37,100 nucleotides of DNA from Streptomyces torulosus (GCF_001419765.1 NZ_LIRK01000038.1:1-37100), one strand, 5' to 3'; counted from the stretch's first letter, positions 1-8,833 are shown. A program made the numbers and translations. The notes: generated from the sequence alone by a model not told the origin.

Positions 1-579
1 GTGCCCGTGCCCGGCCAACGATCCATCACACAAGCCGAGAAGCTCGCGGAGGCGAAGCTCGGGGGCATCCCCGTCCGTCACGAGCAGATGGCGGTCGTCG
101 CCAACATCTACCGGGCCGCGTCGGCGGTGAGGCAGCACCTGGAGAACTCGGTGCTGCGCGGCGCCGACCTGACCTGGACGGCGTTCGTCGTGCTGTGGGT
201 GGTCTGGATCTGGGGCGAGTCGGAGACCCGGCACGTCGCGGAGGAGGCGGGCATCTCCAAGGGGACGCTCACCGGGGTCTCCCGGACGCTGGAGAAGCGG
301 GGGCTGCTCCGGCGGGCCGGGCACCCCACCGACGGCCGGCTGGTGCTGCTCAGCCTCACCGAGGAGGGCGAGGAGCTGATGCGACGCGTGTTCCCCGCGT
401 TCAACGAGGAGGAGGCCTTCGTCGCCGCACAGCTCGACGTCGACGAGTGCCGCAGCGTCGCCGAAGGACTGCGGCGCGTCGTCCTCCAGGTCGAGGAGCA
501 CGGCGAGGAGCGCCGCCTCGCCCTCCTCGACGGCGCGGCCCCGGCTCCCCGCCGCAGCGGCCGCCGCCCGCAGCCCTAG
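1..579 (+). CDS. MarR-family transcriptional regulator (start at window edge)
   Basis: A 192-aa winged-helix protein. The helix-turn-helix core runs through residues about 78-100 (EEAGISKGTLTGVSRTLEKR), followed by the beta-wing segment GHPTDGRLVLLSLTEEG, which is typical of MarR proteins. The N- and C-terminal helices would form the dimer interface. The family binds palindromic operators and usually responds to small phenolic or oxidising ligands; the ligand here is unknown. The frame opens with GTG at base 1, so the true start may lie outside the window and no ribosome site can be checked. The C-terminus ends in a basic, proline-rich tail. The next gene, a LAL regulator, starts about 200 bp downstream in the same direction, so regulators are clustered here without obvious structural target genes. 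Family call is confident; target is unknown. Confidence 0.85.
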   Translation: MPVPGQRSITQAEKLAEAKLGGIPVRHEQMAVVANIYRAASAVRQHLENSVLRGADLTWTAFVVLWVVWIWGESETRHVAEEAGISKGTLTGVSRTLEKRGLLRRAGHPTDGRLVLLSLTEEGEELMRRVFPAFNEEEAFVAAQLDVDECRSVAEGLRRVVLQVEEHGEERRLALLDGAAPAPRRSGRRPQP

Positions 580-777
580 CGAGCCGCGCCCCTGGCGGAG
601 GGAAGCCCTCGGCCTGCCCTGCCCTACCCTGCCCCGCCCTGCTCTGGCCCCGCCTTGGCTCGGCCCGCAGCCCCGGCAGTCCGTTGATCGCACCGCAGGG
701 TTCCGCCGGACGGGCGGGCAGGCGCGAACACTGGGATGCTGAGGACGGACAACCTGTCCACGACCTGACGAACGCAG
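580..777. promoter_or_regulatory. Intergenic region with C-rich pentamer repeats
   Basis: About 200 bp between the MarR gene and the LAL regulator. Bases about 613-655 are a degenerate pyrimidine-rich tract built from repeated CCTGC/CCTAC units. I see no convincing -35/-10 pair and no strong terminator hairpin. The promoter of the LAL gene is presumably in the less repetitive part, 680-777. Confidence 0.3.
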
Positions 778-3462
778 GTGGTGAGCGCCGTGGCTGGGGT
801 CGAGCAGAACGCACCGGGGGGAGCCCCGGAGCGGGCCGACCCCAAGGGCGACCCGTTCCTGCGGACCCGGTTCGCCGTACCCGTACGCCCGACGACCTTC
901 CTGCGCCGCGACCGGCTGGTCGAACGCCTGGACGAATCCGGACGGACGCCGCTGACCCTGGTGGAGGGCGCCGCCGGCGCGGGCAAGACGCTGCTGGCCG
1001 CCGACTGGGCGGCCGGGCGGGACGGCCCCGTGGCCTGGCTCACGGCCGACACGGTCGGCCAGGTCGGCGGCATGTTCTGGGCGTACCTCCTGGAGGCCCT
1101 CCGGCTCTGCGGCGCGGGGCTGCCCGAGGTCGATCCGCCCTCGGACGCCAGCCGCGTGGACCCCGCGATCCTGACCCGGCTCGCCACCGCGCTGAGCGCG
1201 CGCGAACGGCCCGTGACGGTGGTCCTCGACGAGTTCGACCGGGTCACCGCCCCCGAGGTACCGGACCAGCTCGACTTCGTGCTGCACCACGCGGGCGCGG
1301 GGCTGCGCCTGGTCCTCGTCACCCGCACCGAACCGCTGCTGCCGCTGCACCGCTACCGGGTGGCGGGCGAGGTCACCGAGATCAGGGACGCGGAGCTGGC
1401 CTTCACCCCGGAGGAGGCCGCCACCCTGCTGAAGCTGCACGGACTGCGCCTGCCGCCGGCCGAGGCCGACGCGCTCGTGGAGCGGACCCGCGGCTGGGCG
1501 GCGGGGCTGCGGCTGTGTGCCCTCGCGGCACGCGAGAGCCCGCACCCGGAGACCTATCTCAAGGAGTTCGAGGCCGACCGCACCCCGATGGCCGACTACC
1601 TGCTGGCGGAGGTGCTCAAGCGGCAGACCCCCGAGACGCAGGATCTCCTGCTCAGGACCAGCGTCCTCGACCGATTCTGCCCCGACCTGGCGAACGCGCT
1701 GACCGGGCGCCTCGACGCCGAGCCGATCCTGGCGGGGCTGCACCGCGCCAACGCGTTCGTGGAGCACCTCGGCCACACCTGGTACCGCCTCCACCCGCTG
1801 TTCGGGGAGATACTCCGCGCCCACCTCCATGAGCGCGCACCCGGTCTCGAACCCGAACTGCACCGCAGGGCCGCCGAATGGCTGCGCGACTCCGGCTCCC
1901 TCACGGAGACCCTCGACCACGGCGCCGCGGCGGGCGTCTGGGACTTCACCGCCGGTGTCCTCGTCGACGACCTCGCCATCGGGCAGCTGTTCACCGGACT
2001 GCGCTCCGACGAACTGGCCGACCTGTTCTCCCGGATGGGCCCCGAGGCGACGAGCCCCGCCACCGACCTGGTCCGCGCGGCCCGCGAACTGGCCCGGCAC
2101 GACGTCGACCGGGGCCTCGCCCACCTACGGCACGCGGAGGAGAGCCTCGTGGCGCGGGGCCCGGTGGAGGACGCCACCGACCTCGCGGCCGCCTGGCTGA
2201 GCTGCGCCCTGCTGGAGGCCGTGGTGGCCCGGCAGACCGGATCACCCGGCAGGGCGGTCCGGGCGGTGGCGGCGGCCGAGAGACTGAGCAACCGGATCCC
2301 CGCCGACCTGCTGGAGAAGCATCCGGAACTCACCGCGCAGCTCGTGGCCCACCTGGGCTCGGCCCTGCTGTGGGCCGGCCGCTTCGAGGACGCCCGTACC
2401 GCCCTGTCCTCGGTGGCCGACGCCTCCGGCGGAGCGGCCACCGAACTCCTGCGCGTCGACTGCCTGGGCCGCCTGGCGCTGATCGACTGCCTGAACGGCT
2501 GGACCGGCCGGGCGGAGCGCACCGCGCTCGCGGCGACGGCCGTGGCGGAACGGTGCGGACCGCCGCAGCCGTCCGGTTGCGGTGTCGGACGACTGGTCCT
2601 GGCCGCCGTGGCCGTCGACCGCGACGACCTCGCCTCCGCCGAGTCCCTCCTGGAGACCGTGGACGGCTCCGAGTCCGCGCTGCGCGACCCGGTGCTGGAC
2701 GCCGGTCAGGCCCTCACGACCGCGCGTCTGCTGCTGGCACGCGACCGCACCCGGGCGGCGCTGCGTGCCGTACGGTCGTCCGTCGCCGCCGAGGTGGCCT
2801 CCCCCTGGGCCGAGGCGTGCACCGCGCTGATCACCTCCGACGTCCACCTCGCCGAGGGCCGGCCGGAGGAGGCCGCCGAACTGCTCCGGTCACTGCCCGA
2901 GGACCAGCCGGCGTGCGCGGTGGGCGCCGCCCGCGCCCAGCTGGCGGCCGGCCGGCCCGACGCGGCGCTCGACCTGCTCGACCGGGCGCACCCGGAGGAG
3001 CGCGGCGGCCCCGCGGTGTCCGTCCGCGCCACCCTGGTCCGCGCGCAGGCCGCGTACCGGGCGGGCGACGCCGCCGCCACCCGCCGCCTCCTCGCGCGGG
3101 CCCTGCACCAGGCGCGCCGCGACGAATTGCGCAGGCCCTTCCACGAGGCGGGCCCCTGGATCCGGCCGTTCCTCGCCGCGCCGCCCCTGCGGGAACTGGC
3201 GGGCTGGCTCCAGCCCGGAACCGCCCACCCGGAGGCCGCCCTCGCCGACGACGACGCCGTGGTGATCGTGGAACAGCTGAGCGGACGCGAGCGGGACGTT
3301 CTGCGGCGGGCCGCCGAGATGATGTCGACGGAGGAGATCGCCGCCGATCTGTATGTGTCGGTGAACACCGTGAAGACCCATCTCAAGAGCGCCTACCGCA
3401 AACTGGCCGTGAACCGCCGCAACGACGCGGTGCGCCGCGCCCGCGAACTCCGGTTGCTGTGA
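778..3462 (+). CDS. LAL-type (MalT-like) LuxR-family transcriptional activator
   Basis: An 894-aa large ATP-binding regulator. The N-terminal STAND-type NTPase has a Walker A GAAGAGKT at residues 64-71 and a Walker B-like VVLDEFD near residue 148. It is followed by a long helical, Ala/Leu-rich TPR-like middle region (about 400-800) and a C-terminal LuxR helix-turn-helix (LSGRERDVLRRAAEMM ... VSVNTVKTHLKSAYRKL) in the last 65 residues. The length is as expected for MalT/LAL proteins, which oligomerise on binding ATP and an inducer and then activate target promoters. Start codon is uncertain: GTG at 778, 781 and 790 are all in frame and no strong Shine-Dalgarno is visible. It converges on the DJ-1-family gene with a 28-bp gap. 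Inducer and targets cannot be read from sequence. Confidence 0.9.
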   Translation: MVSAVAGVEQNAPGGAPERADPKGDPFLRTRFAVPVRPTTFLRRDRLVERLDESGRTPLTLVEGAAGAGKTLLAADWAAGRDGPVAWLTADTVGQVGGMFWAYLLEALRLCGAGLPEVDPPSDASRVDPAILTRLATALSARERPVTVVLDEFDRVTAPEVPDQLDFVLHHAGAGLRLVLVTRTEPLLPLHRYRVAGEVTEIRDAELAFTPEEAATLLKLHGLRLPPAEADALVERTRGWAAGLRLCALAARESPHPETYLKEFEADRTPMADYLLAEVLKRQTPETQDLLLRTSVLDRFCPDLANALTGRLDAEPILAGLHRANAFVEHLGHTWYRLHPLFGEILRAHLHERAPGLEPELHRRAAEWLRDSGSLTETLDHGAAAGVWDFTAGVLVDDLAIGQLFTGLRSDELADLFSRMGPEATSPATDLVRAARELARHDVDRGLAHLRHAEESLVARGPVEDATDLAAAWLSCALLEAVVARQTGSPGRAVRAVAAAERLSNRIPADLLEKHPELTAQLVAHLGSALLWAGRFEDARTALSSVADASGGAATELLRVDCLGRLALIDCLNGWTGRAERTALAATAVAERCGPPQPSGCGVGRLVLAAVAVDRDDLASAESLLETVDGSESALRDPVLDAGQALTTARLLLARDRTRAALRAVRSSVAAEVASPWAEACTALITSDVHLAEGRPEEAAELLRSLPEDQPACAVGAARAQLAAGRPDAALDLLDRAHPEERGGPAVSVRATLVRAQAAYRAGDAAATRRLLARALHQARRDELRRPFHEAGPWIRPFLAAPPLRELAGWLQPGTAHPEAALADDDAVVIVEQLSGRERDVLRRAAEMMSTEEIAADLYVSVNTVKTHLKSAYRKLAVNRRNDAVRRARELRLL

Positions 3463-3490
3463 CGGTCCCGGTGCCCTCGGGGGTGCGCCC

Positions 3491-4186
3491 TCAGCCCAGG
3501 CGCCGGACCACCGCCTCGGCGACGCCCTTGGCGCTGCCGGGGTTCTGACCGGTGATGAGGCGGTCGTCCTCGACGATGTGCGGGGCGAAGGGCTTGTCGG
3601 CGGTGGTGTAGGACGCGCCGAGTTCCTTGAGCCGGTCCTCCAGGCTGTAGGGGACGGCGTTCGCGCGCTGGGCGAGTTCCTCCTCCTGCCAGGAGAAGCC
3701 GGTGACGTTCCTGCCCTTGACCAGGGGTTCGCCGTTGCTCAGGGTGACGTCGAGGAGTCCGCAGGGGCCGTGGCAGACGGCCGAGACGATGCGGCCGGTG
3801 TCGTGGAACCGTGCGATGAGCGCGCCGAGTGCCGGGGTCTGGTGGAAGTCGAACATGGTGCCGTGGCCGCCGGTGAGGTAGATGGCGTCGTAGTCCTCGG
3901 CGTCGGCTTCGGACACGGCCATGGTGTCCTTGAGTTTGTCCATGAACTGGCGGTCGGTGTAGCGCTTGTCGGTGCCGAGGTCGCCGAGCACGCCGTGGGC
4001 GAGGCTCTCGGGGTCGAGGGGCACGGGTCCGCCGTCGATGCTGGCGATGGTGATGTCGTACCCGGCCTGCTCGGCGACGTCGTAGAAGTGCGTCAGCTCA
4101 CCGAGCCAGAGACCGGTGCGGTAGCCGACCGTCTCGTACTCGCCGGTGCTGGTGACGATGACGAGGATGCGATGCGTGGGGGACAT
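3491..4186 (-). CDS. DJ-1/PfpI (Hsp31-like) family protein
   Basis: A 231-aa class I glutamine-amidotransferase-like protein. Diagnostic features are the nucleophile elbow SAVCHGP with Cys138 followed by His139, the GGHGTMFDF loop near residues 107-114, and Glu30 in the GLWLGELTHFYD segment, which is characteristic of the Hsp31/glyoxalase III branch. Known members act as glutathione-independent glyoxalases, deglycase-type repair enzymes or holdases; which activity applies here is inference. Start is ATG 4186, preceded by GAAGGA. The longer open frame upstream is not needed. It lies 70 bp downstream of the zinc dehydrogenase and could be read through from that operon, but its own ribosome site suggests independent expression is possible. 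The reactive-aldehyde theme would fit next to sugar oxidation, but this is not shown. Confidence 0.88.
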   Translation of the reverse strand: MSPTHRILVIVTSTGEYETVGYRTGLWLGELTHFYDVAEQAGYDITIASIDGGPVPLDPESLAHGVLGDLGTDKRYTDRQFMDKLKDTMAVSEADAEDYDAIYLTGGHGTMFDFHQTPALGALIARFHDTGRIVSAVCHGPCGLLDVTLSNGEPLVKGRNVTGFSWQEEELAQRANAVPYSLEDRLKELGASYTTADKPFAPHIVEDDRLITGQNPGSAKGVAEAVVRRLG

Positions 4187-4256
4187 GTGCTTCCTTCTGT
4201 CGGACACGAGGGGCGTGGAGGTTGTTTCGGTTCGTCCTACCACGCCGTACCCCGCT

Positions 4257-5279
4257 TCACGGGGTGACATGGATCTTCGGTCCGGGTCCCGCGCCCGCCG
4301 GGCGCCGGCCGGCGAGGACGGGGCCGACCTCGTCGAGGCCCACGGTCGCGGCGACGAGCGGTCCGGGGGCGACCGTCGCGTCGGCGTACGCACGGATCGT
4401 GGCGTCGAGCCCGGGGGACGCGGACAGGATGCCGACCGCCGTGACGTCCTTGAGGACGAGGGCGCGGGTGTCGAGGGGGCTGGGCTCCCCGGCCAGCCCG
4501 ATGTACACGAGGCGGCCGCCCGGCTCGACGAGTTCCAGGGCCCTCGCCGGCAGCGGGGCGGCGTTCGAGGCGTCCACGACCGCGTCGAAGGGCAGGTCGG
4601 GCACCGAGTCCTCCGTCCAGACGTGCTCGAACCCCAGGCCGCGGGCGAAGGCGAGGGAGCCCTCGGTGGCTCCCATCAGATGGACCTCGGCACCGGCGGC
4701 ACGCAGGAACATCGCGGTCAGCAGGCCGATCGTCCCCGGGCCCAGGACCAGGGCACGGTCGCCGGGGTTCGGCGCGGCGGCCCGCGCGGCGCGCAGGGCG
4801 TTGCCGCCCGGTTCGACGAGCGCGCCGAGGACGGCGTCGACGGAGTCCGGCAGGGCGTGCAACGAGGACGCCGGAACGGCGAGCCGCTCCGCCAGGGCAC
4901 CGTCCCGCGCACCGCGGATGCCGACCTCCTGCCGCGCCTCGCACACATGCCGGCGCCCCCGCAGACAGCGGCGGCAGCCGCCGCAGCCCAGCATCGTGTC
5001 GCCCATGACGCGGCGGCCGATCCAACCGGGGTCGACGCCGTCCCCCACCGCCGTGACGCGTCCGCACCACTCATGGCCGGGCCGTAGGGGGTAGGCGGCG
5101 TGCCCCTGATGGAGGTAGGCCATCTCGCCGGTGAAGAACTCCACGTCGGTACCGCACACGCCGACCCGCTCGACGTCGACCACGGCCTCGCCGGGGCCCG
5201 CCACCGGCGAGGGCACCTCCCGCACCTCGTACGCGCCGGGGCCGGTCAGCACGAAGGCACGCATGGGCCGACGGCTCAC
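4257..5279 (-). CDS. Zinc-dependent medium-chain dehydrogenase (sugar or sugar-acid dehydrogenase-like)
   Basis: A 340-aa MDR-family NAD(P)-dependent alcohol dehydrogenase. Catalytic zinc ligands are visible as Cys42 (GVCGTD) and His69-Glu70 (GHEW). The structural zinc cluster is Cys99, Cys102, Cys105 and Cys113 (CGGCRRC...C). The Rossmann motif LGPGTIGLL follows around residue 178. The GTG start at 5279 overlaps the stop of the upstream hydrolase gene by four bases (GTGA), so the two are translationally coupled. From context, with a FAH-family hydrolase, IlvD/Edd dehydratase and IclR regulator, it probably oxidises a sugar, or the C4 hydroxyl of a 2-keto-3-deoxy sugar acid before hydrolytic cleavage. 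Substrate is inferred, not seen. Family call is firm. Confidence 0.88.
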   Translation of the reverse strand: MSRRPMRAFVLTGPGAYEVREVPSPVAGPGEAVVDVERVGVCGTDVEFFTGEMAYLHQGHAAYPLRPGHEWCGRVTAVGDGVDPGWIGRRVMGDTMLGCGGCRRCLRGRRHVCEARQEVGIRGARDGALAERLAVPASSLHALPDSVDAVLGALVEPGGNALRAARAAAPNPGDRALVLGPGTIGLLTAMFLRAAGAEVHLMGATEGSLAFARGLGFEHVWTEDSVPDLPFDAVVDASNAAPLPARALELVEPGGRLVYIGLAGEPSPLDTRALVLKDVTAVGILSASPGLDATIRAYADATVAPGPLVAATVGLDEVGPVLAGRRPAGAGPGPKIHVTP

Positions 5280-6136
5280 CGGGGCGCCACGACACGCTGC
5301 CGCTGGATGCCGAGGTGCCTGATGCCCAGTTCCATCACGTCACCGGGCCGGAGGTAGGTGGGCGGGGTGAGGCCCATGCCGACGCCGGGCGGGGTGCCGG
5401 TGTTGATGAGGTCGCCAGGCTCCAGGACGAGGAACTGACTGAGGTAGTGCACGATGAAGTACGGGTCGAAGATCATCGTCTTGGTGCTGCCGGTCTGCCG
5501 CCGCACCCCGTTGACGTCCAGCCACATGTCGAGCGCGAGGACGTCGTCGATCTCGTCGGCGGTGGCGAGCCAGGGCCCCGCCGGGTTGAACGTCTCGGCG
5601 GACTTGCCCTTGGCCCACTGGCCGCCCCGCTCCAGCTGGAAGCCGCGCTCGCTGACGTCGTTGACGACCACATAGCCGGCGATCGCCTCACGGGCCTCCT
5701 CGACCGACTCCAGATAGGAGGTGCGACGGCCGATGACGATGCCGAGCTCCACCTCCCAGTCCGTCTTCGTCGAGCCGCGCGGGATGCGCACGTCGTCGTC
5801 GGGGCCGATCAGGGTGTTGGGCGACTTGGTGAACAGGATCGGCTCGTCCGGCACGGGCATGCCGCTCTCGGCGGCGTGGTCACGGTAGTTGAGCCCGATG
5901 CACAGGATCTGGTGCGGGCGGGCGAAGGGGGCACCCACGCGCTCCCCGGCGAAACGCGACACCCGGCCCGCGGCCACGTGTTCGGCCACCAGGGGGCGTA
6001 CGCGGTCCAGGCCGCCGGAGCCGAAGAAACGCTCGTCGAAGTCCGTGACGGTGTCGGAGAGGTCGACATACGTCTCGTCGTCGATGCGGGCGACGGGCTT
6101 CTCGGCGCCGGGGGCGCCGATGCGCATGAGGTACAC
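5276..6136 (-). CDS. Fumarylacetoacetate hydrolase (FAH) family protein, probable diketo-sugar-acid hydrolase
   Basis: A 286-aa FAH-fold enzyme. The conserved metal site is visible as Glu128 and Glu130 (DWEVELGIVIG) and Asp160 (VVVNDVSER). The family hallmark GLNYRDHAAE with His87 precedes it, and NTGTPPGVGMG lies near the C-terminus. Members hydrolyse or decarboxylate acyl-pyruvates. In L-fucose and L-rhamnose catabolism a FAH-family enzyme cleaves the 2,4-diketo-3-deoxy acid to pyruvate plus lactate. The flanking dehydrogenase and dehydratase make that role the best guess, but other keto-acid hydrolases or hydratases are possible. Start is GTG 6136, with GGAGA seven bases upstream. It is the middle gene of the minus-strand run IclR, FAH, dehydrogenase. 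Confidence 0.88.
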   Translation of the reverse strand: MYLMRIGAPGAEKPVARIDDETYVDLSDTVTDFDERFFGSGGLDRVRPLVAEHVAAGRVSRFAGERVGAPFARPHQILCIGLNYRDHAAESGMPVPDEPILFTKSPNTLIGPDDDVRIPRGSTKTDWEVELGIVIGRRTSYLESVEEAREAIAGYVVVNDVSERGFQLERGGQWAKGKSAETFNPAGPWLATADEIDDVLALDMWLDVNGVRRQTGSTKTMIFDPYFIVHYLSQFLVLEPGDLINTGTPPGVGMGLTPPTYLRPGDVMELGIRHLGIQRQRVVAPR

Positions 6137-6178
6137 GGTGCTGTCTCCAGGATGGGGCGGCGGGGGAGCGGGAGCGGG

Positions 6179-7024
6179 TCAGGCGTGCGGCTCGGCGAGC
6201 GGACCGAGCAGCGCCCGGATCTCGTCGAGCGCGTCCACCAGGGCGGTCAGGGGTGTCCGATAGGCGAGGGCGCTGATGCTCACCGCGCCGGACGGGGCCG
6301 TGGGCGAGGTGAGGTACACGGGCAGGGCGAGACAGTGCACACCGGTCTCGTTCTCCTGGTCTTCGCAGGCATGGCCCTGGACGGCCGCCGCCCCGAGCGC
6401 GGTGTGCAGGTCGGCCGCCGTGCACAGCGTCCGGGGCGTCCGGCGCTCCAACGGCACGTCACCGACCCACGCCCGGACCTCCTCCAGGGACGTCAACTCC
6501 CGGGCGAGCAGCACCTTTCCGACCGCCGTGGAGTGGGCGGGGTTGCGGCCGCCGATGGTCGACGTCAGCCTGACGGCCCCGGTGGGCGGGTCGACCTTCG
6601 CGCGGTAGACGACCTCCCGGCCGTCCAGCACCGCGTAGTGCGCCGTCTCCCCGAACCGGTGCGCCAGCGCCTCCAGCACCGGACGGACCCGGACGTGATC
6701 GGGCCGTGCCTCGTGGTGCGCGAACGCCATGCGCAGGAACTCGTCCCCGAGCACATAGCGGCTGCTGTCGTCCTGGTCGGCGAGACCGGCCCGGCGCAGG
6801 GCGCCCAGCGCCCGGTGCACGGTCGGCTTGGGACTGCCGATCACCCGGGTCAGCTCGTCCAGACCCACCCCGTCGGGATATCGGGCCAGCTCCTTCAGCA
6901 CGGCGAGCACCCGGTCCGAGCCCACGAGACGGCCACCCTCCGGGCCGGCCGCGCCGTCCTTGGACCTGGTCGCGCCGATCCCGGAAGGGTCTGTCGATTC
7001 GTCGTTCGTCTGCGTATCCTGCAT
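6179..7024 (-). CDS. IclR-family transcriptional regulator of the sugar-acid locus
   Basis: A 281-aa regulator with an N-terminal winged helix-turn-helix (residues about 35-95, including GLDELTRVIGSPKPTVHRALGALRRAGL) and a C-terminal IclR effector domain. The latter includes the HSTAVGKVLLA and TGVHCLALPV segments typical of the ligand pocket. It is divergent from the dehydratase gene across a 50-bp gap and leads a minus-strand run with the FAH hydrolase (42 bp downstream) and the dehydrogenase. This is the usual arrangement for a local regulator controlling both arms from one operator. The likely effector is a sugar acid or its 2-keto-3-deoxy product (inference). Start ATG 7024 has only a weak upstream purine stretch. 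Confidence 0.9.
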   Translation of the reverse strand: MQDTQTNDESTDPSGIGATRSKDGAAGPEGGRLVGSDRVLAVLKELARYPDGVGLDELTRVIGSPKPTVHRALGALRRAGLADQDDSSRYVLGDEFLRMAFAHHEARPDHVRVRPVLEALAHRFGETAHYAVLDGREVVYRAKVDPPTGAVRLTSTIGGRNPAHSTAVGKVLLARELTSLEEVRAWVGDVPLERRTPRTLCTAADLHTALGAAAVQGHACEDQENETGVHCLALPVYLTSPTAPSGAVSISALAYRTPLTALVDALDEIRALLGPLAEPHA

Positions 7025-7074
7025 GGCGTTCCAGACTGTAGATCGTCGTACCGATTAATGGAAAGGGTTCGATC
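7025..7074. promoter_or_regulatory. Divergent promoter/operator region between IclR gene and dehydratase
   Basis: Only 50 bp separate the two start codons, so both promoters must overlap here or reach into the coding starts. A short inverted pair TTCCA (7029-7033) and TGGAA (7059-7063) flanks the centre, and the dehydratase ribosome site GAAAGGG lies at its right edge. An IclR operator is expected here by context, but the precise site is not certain. Confidence 0.4.
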
Positions 7075-8787
7075 GTGAGGCTCCGCAGCGCGCAGTGGTA
7101 CGAGGGGCAGGACCGCAACTCCTACATCCACCGGGCGTGGATGCGCAGAGGTGTGCCGGACGACGCCTTCACCGGACGGCCCCAGATCGCCATCGCCAAC
7201 ACCGCCTCCGACCTCACCCCCTGCAACGCCCACCTCGACGAGGTGGCCGCCTCGGTCCGCAACGGCGTGTACGAGGCGGGCGGCATCCCCCTGGACCTGC
7301 CCGTGGTGTCGCTGGGGGAGACGAACGTGCGGCCCACCGCCATGCTGTGGCGCAACATGGCGGCCATGGCCACCGAGGAGATGCTGCGGGCCAATCCCAT
7401 CGACGGCGTCGTCCTCCTCGGCGGCTGCGACAAGACGATCCCCTCCCTGCTCATGGCCGCCGCGTCGGTGGATCTGCCCGCGGTGGTGGTCCCGGGCGGC
7501 CCGATGCTCAACGGCACCTTCCGCGGCAACCTGCTGGGCTGCGGCACCGGGGTGTGGCAGCTGTCGGAGGAGGTCCGCGCGGGCACGCTCTCCCAGGAGC
7601 AGTTCCTCCGCTCCGAGTCGGCGATGATCCGCAGCCGGGGCCACTGCAACACGATGGGTACGGCGTCGACGATGGCCCTGGTCGCCGAGGCACTGGGCAC
7701 CGTGGTCCCCGGCGTGGCCGGCACCCCCGCCCCGGACAGCCGGCTGCTGAAGTCCGCGCACCACACCGGCCGGCTGGCGGTGGACATGGTCGCCGTCGAC
7801 CGGCGACCCGGGACCTTCCTGACCAAGGGGTCCTTCCACAACGCGATCGTGGCCCTCGCCGCCATCGGCGGCTCCACCAACGCGGTCGTCCACCTCCTCG
7901 CGATCGCGGGCCGGCTGGGCATCGACCTGACGCTCGACGACTTCGACCGCATCGGCTCACGCGTCCCGGTCCTGGTGGACCTGCAGCCGGCGGGCCGCTT
8001 CCTGATGGAGGATCTCCACCGCGCCGGCGGCCTGCTCGCCGTGCTGCGCGAGGTCCGCGACCTGCTCGACCCCGACGCGCTGACCGTCACCGGCGAGCCG
8101 CTGGTGACCTACCTGGACGACGCTCAGATCTGGGACACCGAGGTCATCCGCACCCGCGCCGAACCGCTGGTCGCCGAGGGCGGCATCGCCGTCCTGCGCG
8201 GCAACCTCGCCCCCGACGGCGCCGTCGTCAAACCGGCCGCCGCCTCCCCGCACCTGCTCCGCCACCGCGGCCGGGCCGTCGTCTTCGACTCCATCGAGGA
8301 CTTCCGGGCACGCATCGACGACCCCGACCTCGACGTGGACGCCGACTCCGTCCTCGTCCTGCGCGGCTGCGGCCCCAAGGGCTACCCGGGCATGCCCGAG
8401 GTCTCCAACATGCCGCTGCCGAGGAAACTCCTCGAACAGGGCGTCCGCGACATGGTCCGCGTCTGCGACGGCCGGATGAGCGGCACCGCCTACGGCACCG
8501 TCGTGCTCCACGTGGCCCCGGAGGCCGCGGCCGGCGGCCCCCTCGCCCTCGTCCGCACGGGGGACGTCATCGTCCTCGACGTCGAGGCCCGCCGCATCGA
8601 GGTCGACGTACCCGCCGACGAACTCGCCCGCCGCACCCCCGACAAGGCCACGGTCGACGGCTACGCCGCCCCCCGCCGCGGCTGGGAACGCCTCTACGTC
8701 GACCACGTCACGCAGGCCGACACCGGCGCCGACCTCGACTTCCTGACCGGCTCCAGCGGATCCGAGGTGAGCCGGGAGTCCCACTGA
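7075..8787 (+). CDS. IlvD/Edd-family sugar-acid dehydratase
   Basis: A 570-aa iron-sulfur dehydratase. Three cysteines that can bind a [2Fe-2S] cluster are visible: Cys50 (TPCNAHLDE), Cys118 (GGCDKTIP) and Cys191 (GHCNTMGTAS). Their spacings of 68 and 73 residues equal those I recall for the pentonate dehydratase branch (L-arabinonate and D-xylonate dehydratases). Lys120 is the expected metal-site lysine. The enzyme would remove water from an aldonic acid to give a 2-keto-3-deoxy acid in the cytoplasm. It is more likely a sugar-acid enzyme than dihydroxyacid dehydratase of branched-chain amino acid synthesis, because its neighbours are an IclR regulator, a FAH-family hydrolase and a sugar-type dehydrogenase. 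GTG start at 7075 follows GAAAGGG. Confidence 0.9.
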   Translation: MRLRSAQWYEGQDRNSYIHRAWMRRGVPDDAFTGRPQIAIANTASDLTPCNAHLDEVAASVRNGVYEAGGIPLDLPVVSLGETNVRPTAMLWRNMAAMATEEMLRANPIDGVVLLGGCDKTIPSLLMAAASVDLPAVVVPGGPMLNGTFRGNLLGCGTGVWQLSEEVRAGTLSQEQFLRSESAMIRSRGHCNTMGTASTMALVAEALGTVVPGVAGTPAPDSRLLKSAHHTGRLAVDMVAVDRRPGTFLTKGSFHNAIVALAAIGGSTNAVVHLLAIAGRLGIDLTLDDFDRIGSRVPVLVDLQPAGRFLMEDLHRAGGLLAVLREVRDLLDPDALTVTGEPLVTYLDDAQIWDTEVIRTRAEPLVAEGGIAVLRGNLAPDGAVVKPAAASPHLLRHRGRAVVFDSIEDFRARIDDPDLDVDADSVLVLRGCGPKGYPGMPEVSNMPLPRKLLEQGVRDMVRVCDGRMSGTAYGTVVLHVAPEAAAGGPLALVRTGDVIVLDVEARRIEVDVPADELARRTPDKATVDGYAAPRRGWERLYVDHVTQADTGADLDFLTGSSGSEVSRESH

Positions 8788-8801
8788 CGACCCAGCCTCC
8801 G

Positions 8802-8833
8802 CACCGCCTAGGCCGGACACGACCTAGCGGGTG
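8802..8833 (+). terminator. Imperfect stem-loop after the dehydratase gene
   Basis: CACCGCCTAGG (8802-8812) pairs with CCTAGCGGGTG (8823-8833), giving a 5-bp inner and 4-bp outer stem around a 2-base internal mismatch, with a 10-nt loop. It sits 15 bp after the stop codon. No U tract follows, as is common for actinobacterial terminators. Confidence 0.45.

Noticed and set aside
195..1832. 545-residue open frame on the plus strand overlapping the MarR and LAL genes
   Set aside because: Arg/Gly/Pro-rich low-quality text with no domains; it is an out-of-frame reading of high-GC genes and crosses the gap between two well-supported genes.
5315..7078. 587-residue plus-strand frame opposite the FAH and IclR genes
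   Set aside because: Antisense shadow. The minus-strand genes have full catalytic and DNA-binding motifs.
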